This document shows positions 60,743 to 64,000 of a stretch of 64,000 bases of DNA, piece after piece. The notes beneath the pieces are model-generated. The model was not told where the DNA came from and did no database searches. It was given only the letters and a program-made list of their open reading frames with translations. This DNA is from Labrys okinawensis (GTDB lineage: Bacteria > Pseudomonadota > Alphaproteobacteria > Rhizobiales > Labraceae): contig NZ_PUEJ01000014.1 of the NCBI RefSeq assembly GCF_002982075.1, positions 100,716 through 164,715 of the forward strand. The letters run 5' to 3'. The position numbers were made by a program, and so were the translations under genes. The first letter of the stretch is position 1. Each line of letters starts with the position of its first letter.

Positions 60743-61474
60743 ATGGAATGGATCGACAGCGGTTACATATTGGGCGTGCGCCGCCACGGCGAATCCAGCG
60801 TGATCCTCGAGGCGATGACCCGGGACCACGGCCGTCATCTCGGCATGGTGCGGGGAGGGCGCTCGCGGACATTGCAGCCGGTGCTGCAGCCCGGCAATGA
60901 GGTGCAATTGACCTGGCGTGCCCGGATCGAAGGTCATCTCGGCCATTTCGCCGTCGAAGGGCTGACATTGCACGCCGCCCGCTTCCTCTCCTCCCGGCAG
61001 GCCCTGTTCGCCATGACGCATGTGGCGGCACTGGTTCGCCTGCTGCCCGAACGCGATCCGCATCCCGGCCTTCACGAAGCGCTCGGCCACCTCGTCGAGG
61101 TGCTGGGAGAGCCCGATTTGGCGCCGGCGCTGATCGCCCGCTTCGAACTCGAGGTCCTGTCGGACCTCGGCTTCGGCCTCGATCTGGCCACCTGCGCCGT
61201 TACCGGCCGGCAGGACGACCTCATCTATGTCTCCCCCAAGAGCGGCAGGGCGGTTTGCCGGGAGGCCGGAGCCCCCTGGCATGACCGGTTGTTGCGCTTG
61301 CCGGCCTTCCTGCGCGGCGAGGACGGCATGCCCGCGGCTGGCGATATCGCGGATGCCTTGCGGCTGACCCAGTATTTCCTGGAGCGCGATGTCTTTGCGC
61401 CGCGCGGCCTTGCCATGCCGGAGGGGCGGCGCGTCCTTCTGGAGAGTCTGGTGACGGGGCAAGAAAAGGGTTAA
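60743..61474 (+). CDS. recO: DNA repair protein RecO
   Basis: A 243-residue RecO. MEWIDSGYILGVRRHGESSV begins the OB fold, and FELEVLSDLGFGLDLATCAV the helical domain. It lacks the four-cysteine zinc finger of some homologues, keeping only single cysteines. Helps load RecA by displacing SSB. The ATG at 60743 gives the family N-terminus; 60680 is an alternative start that would add 21 unlike residues. Confidence 0.93.
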   Translation: MEWIDSGYILGVRRHGESSVILEAMTRDHGRHLGMVRGGRSRTLQPVLQPGNEVQLTWRARIEGHLGHFAVEGLTLHAARFLSSRQALFAMTHVAALVRLLPERDPHPGLHEALGHLVEVLGEPDLAPALIARFELEVLSDLGFGLDLATCAVTGRQDDLIYVSPKSGRAVCREAGAPWHDRLLRLPAFLRGEDGMPAAGDIADALRLTQYFLERDVFAPRGLAMPEGRRVLLESLVTGQEKG

Positions 61475-61538
61475 CCAATCCTTATTCCGCCAAAGTCATT
61501 GGCTACGAGCGGCGGATGAAGTTTTCGAGGATGATGCC

Positions 61539-62075
61539 GTGACCATCCGTCCCGTTTCCCTGCTGGCAATTGCGCTCTCTCTTGCCGCCATCCCCCTGAC
61601 GCAGGCCCAGGCGGGCTGGCGCGACGCTCCCTTTTATGGTGATGGGGGCTGGGGCAGCGAGTTCGAGGCGCCCATGCGCCCTTACCATCCGGGGACTGTT
61701 TATCGCGAGGACGAGGGCGGCTACGAGACCCGCAGCTTTTATCCACGCCCCGCCTATCCGCGCCCTTGGGTGAGGGGGCCGGTTTATGAGCCCGATATCG
61801 AAGAGCCCTACGACGTCCTGCCGGAGGAGCGCGGACCGGGGATGCGTTCGCTTCGCCCGCCGCGCAACGTCGTCGGAACACCGCAGACCCTGCCGCGCCC
61901 GACTCTGCCGAAGCCGCGCAGTGCGGCCTTGTCTGCGCCGAAGAAGATCGATCCGGCGAAGACCCTGCCACCCGCCGCTGCCCCGAAACCGCGCCCGGAG
62001 CCGGTCCAGGAGGCGAGAGCGCTGCCGGTACCGCGGCCCAATCTCGAAAGCATGGATTTCGAGCCCGCGAAATAG
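61539..62075 (+). CDS. Secreted proline-rich hypothetical protein
   Basis: A 178-residue protein. Signal MTIRPVSLLAIALSLAAIPL up to TQAQA, then GWRDAPFYGDGGWGSEFEAP. The mature part is rich in Pro, Arg and Tyr (SFYPRPAYPRPWVRGPVYEP; later PRPTLPKPR and AAPKPRPEPV) with no globular domain visible, suggesting an extended periplasmic or surface linker. Starts with GTG after GAGGATG. Function unknown. Confidence 0.75.
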   Translation: MTIRPVSLLAIALSLAAIPLTQAQAGWRDAPFYGDGGWGSEFEAPMRPYHPGTVYREDEGGYETRSFYPRPAYPRPWVRGPVYEPDIEEPYDVLPEERGPGMRSLRPPRNVVGTPQTLPRPTLPKPRSAALSAPKKIDPAKTLPPAAAPKPRPEPVQEARALPVPRPNLESMDFEPAK

Positions 62076-62129
62076 AAACGCCTCGATGCTTGCGGTTCGC
62101 GGTGCCCCGAGGCAAACCGCAGAAAGGTA

Positions 62130-62903
62130 TCAGGCCGGTATTTTGGCCCTCGCCACATAGAGTGCGAGCGCCGCAGCGTTCGAGACGTTCAGGCTCTTGA
62201 TCGCGCCGGGCATGTCGAGGCGGGCCAGGGCATCGCAGAGCGAGCGTGTGCGCTGACGCAGGCCCTTGCCTTCGGCGCCGAGTACGAGCGCCAGCGGTCC
62301 GCCGAACGCCGTGCCCTCCAATGTCGCCGGTCCTTCCGAATCGAGGCCGATTCGCGTCACGCCGCTTTCCCCCATTTCATCCAGCGTATCGCCGAGATTG
62401 CGCACGGAGATGACCGGCACATGTTCGAGACCGCCCGAGGCCGATTTGGCCAGCACGCCGGTGGCGGCGGGGGAATGGCGCTCGGTGGTGATGATGGCGG
62501 CCACCTTGAAGGCGGCTGCCGAGCGGATGATGGCGCCGACATTGTGGGGATCGGTGATCTGGTCGAGCACCAGCACGATATCCTGGGCGCCGAGTTCCCC
62601 GAAGGCGGGGGCGGGCAGAGGGGCCGCTTCCAGGTAGAGCCCCTGGTGAATCGAATCGGGTGTGAGCAGGCGGTCGATGTCGCCCGGTCGGACGGTTTCG
62701 GCCTTGATTCGCGTCTCGACCTTCTCGTCGGCGAGCCTTTTCAGGGCATTTTCGGTGGCGAGCAGCCGCTTGAGCTTGCGCTTGGGGTTCTGCAGCGCTT
62801 CGCGCACCGGGTGCCAGCCATAGATCACCACGGTGTCGGGCGTTGCTTCGCCGGCATAGCCCCGATGGTGGCCGCGATGGCCCCTGCGGTCCCTGTCCTT
62901 CAT
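62130..62903 (-). CDS. rlmB: 23S rRNA (guanosine-2251-2-prime-O)-methyltransferase
   Basis: A 257-residue SPOUT enzyme. The basic Arg/His N-terminus is followed by a substrate domain (VIYGWHPVREALQNPKRKLK). The trefoil-knot motifs are VLDQITDPHNVGAIIRSAAA, LVLGAEGKGLR and SLNVSNAAALALYVAR. Methylates the P-loop of 23S rRNA. The ATG at 62903 has CGGAG upstream; the longer frame from 62978 is unlike the family. Confidence 0.94.
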   Translation of the reverse strand: MKDRDRRGHRGHHRGYAGEATPDTVVIYGWHPVREALQNPKRKLKRLLATENALKRLADEKVETRIKAETVRPGDIDRLLTPDSIHQGLYLEAAPLPAPAFGELGAQDIVLVLDQITDPHNVGAIIRSAAAFKVAAIITTERHSPAATGVLAKSASGGLEHVPVISVRNLGDTLDEMGESGVTRIGLDSEGPATLEGTAFGGPLALVLGAEGKGLRQRTRSLCDALARLDMPGAIKSLNVSNAAALALYVARAKIPA

Positions 62904-63117
62904 GTTTTTCTCCGTTCCGGAGACTGCCCATGGCATGCCCGGCGTGCCAAAAAAAGCCCCGTCGGTAATTAAGTGCAAAAACTCGTCGTCAATCTTCGCC
63001 TTTTGGGTTGACAGGCACCGATCCCCTCACCATAACGGCGCCCTCTGAACGAAGCGGTCGCGCCACTTGGCCGCTTCGATTTCGCAGCGGCTTCACAGCG
63101 TTGCGGAAGGACGTTTT

Positions 63118-63202
63118 GGAGGGGTGCCCGAGTGGTTAAAGGGGACGGACTGTAAATCCGTTGGCTCAGCCTACGTTGGTTCGAATCCAACCCCCTCCAC
63201 CA
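63118..63202 (+). tRNA. tRNA-Tyr (GTA)
   Basis: An 85-base class II tRNA. Acceptor GGAGGGG/CCCCTCC, anticodon loop CTGTAAA with GTA, long variable arm, T-arm GGTTCGAATCC, encoded CCA. Confidence 0.97.
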
Positions 63203-63230
63203 AACGTCCAAAGAACCCTGTGTTTGGTTT

Positions 63231-63304
63231 GCGGGTGTAGCTCAATGGTAGAGCAGCAGCCTTCCAAGCTGAATACGAGGGTTCGATTCCCTTCACCCGC
63301 TCCA
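63231..63304 (+). tRNA. tRNA-Gly (TCC)
   Basis: A 74-base tRNA. Acceptor GCGGGTG/CACCCGC, anticodon loop CTTCCAA with TCC, T-arm GGTTCGATTCC, encoded CCA. 28 bases after tRNA-Tyr. Confidence 0.97.
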
Positions 63305-63444
63305 TTCCCTTCCGGTCGGATTTCGGGCCACCCAAACCTCGCGCTCCATTCTCTTCTTGCGCGTCGGCGCAAAAACCCCTATCGAGCCGCCCGATATTTC
63401 GCACCGGCGAAATACCCAATCCTCCAATGCTGGAAACGGGGCTA

Positions 63445-64000
<556 letters not shown>

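Overview
The window is a high-GC chromosomal segment of an alphaproteobacterium of the order Hyphomicrobiales (Rhizobiales). Four things point there: three Porin_2-type (RopA/Omp2-like) outer-membrane porins, a moc/inositol-type catabolic locus, the gene order rpoZ - rsh - lipoprotein - pyrE - pdxJ - acpS - lepB - rnc - era - recO, and tRNA-Tyr - tRNA-Gly - tuf. The genus cannot be fixed from sequence alone.

Layout. 1-9.4 kb: a carbohydrate locus resembling rhizopine/inositol catabolism. A leftward mocD-mocE-mocF-like oxygenase trio diverges from a LacI-family regulator, which is followed by an IolI/MocC-like isomerase and a complete sugar ABC importer (binding protein, tandem ATPase, permease) ending in a terminator. 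A cut-off PanB-like gene lies at the left edge. 9.7-12 kb: a lone sulfotransferase, a gene-poor stretch of lower GC and tRNA-Phe(GAA). 12.2-21 kb: envelope genes, namely a 1741-residue alpha-2-macroglobulin with a thioester motif, its usual partner PBP1C, and a LysM protein, preceded by a striking 25-bp-arm hairpin. 21.2-27 kb: an amino-sugar operon (GntR regulator, NanE, NanK-like ROK kinase, CUT1 importer without ATPase). 27.0-28.6 kb: an intact IS5-family element with a passenger gene, flanked by a CTAA duplication, sitting exactly at the stop codon of an rpiR-type regulator. 28.6-37.4 kb: that regulator diverges from an amidohydrolase, APC permease, glutamine-synthetase-like ligase, aldehyde dehydrogenase, iron alcohol dehydrogenase and choline/ethanolamine-kinase-like protein. 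Together these read as a gamma-glutamylation route for an amino alcohol. 37.7-46 kb: an AT-flanked glycosyltransferase-like gene, three porins and a TPR/ATP-grasp fusion. 46-64 kb: housekeeping genes.

The best candidates for something undescribed are the putative gamma-glutamyl amino-alcohol operon, the TPR/ATP-grasp protein among the porins, and a catalytically gutted, lipobox-bearing lepB duplicate translationally linked between lepB and rnc. Dispersed palindromic repeats occupy many intergenic gaps. No CRISPR array, prophage, rRNA or integrase was seen.
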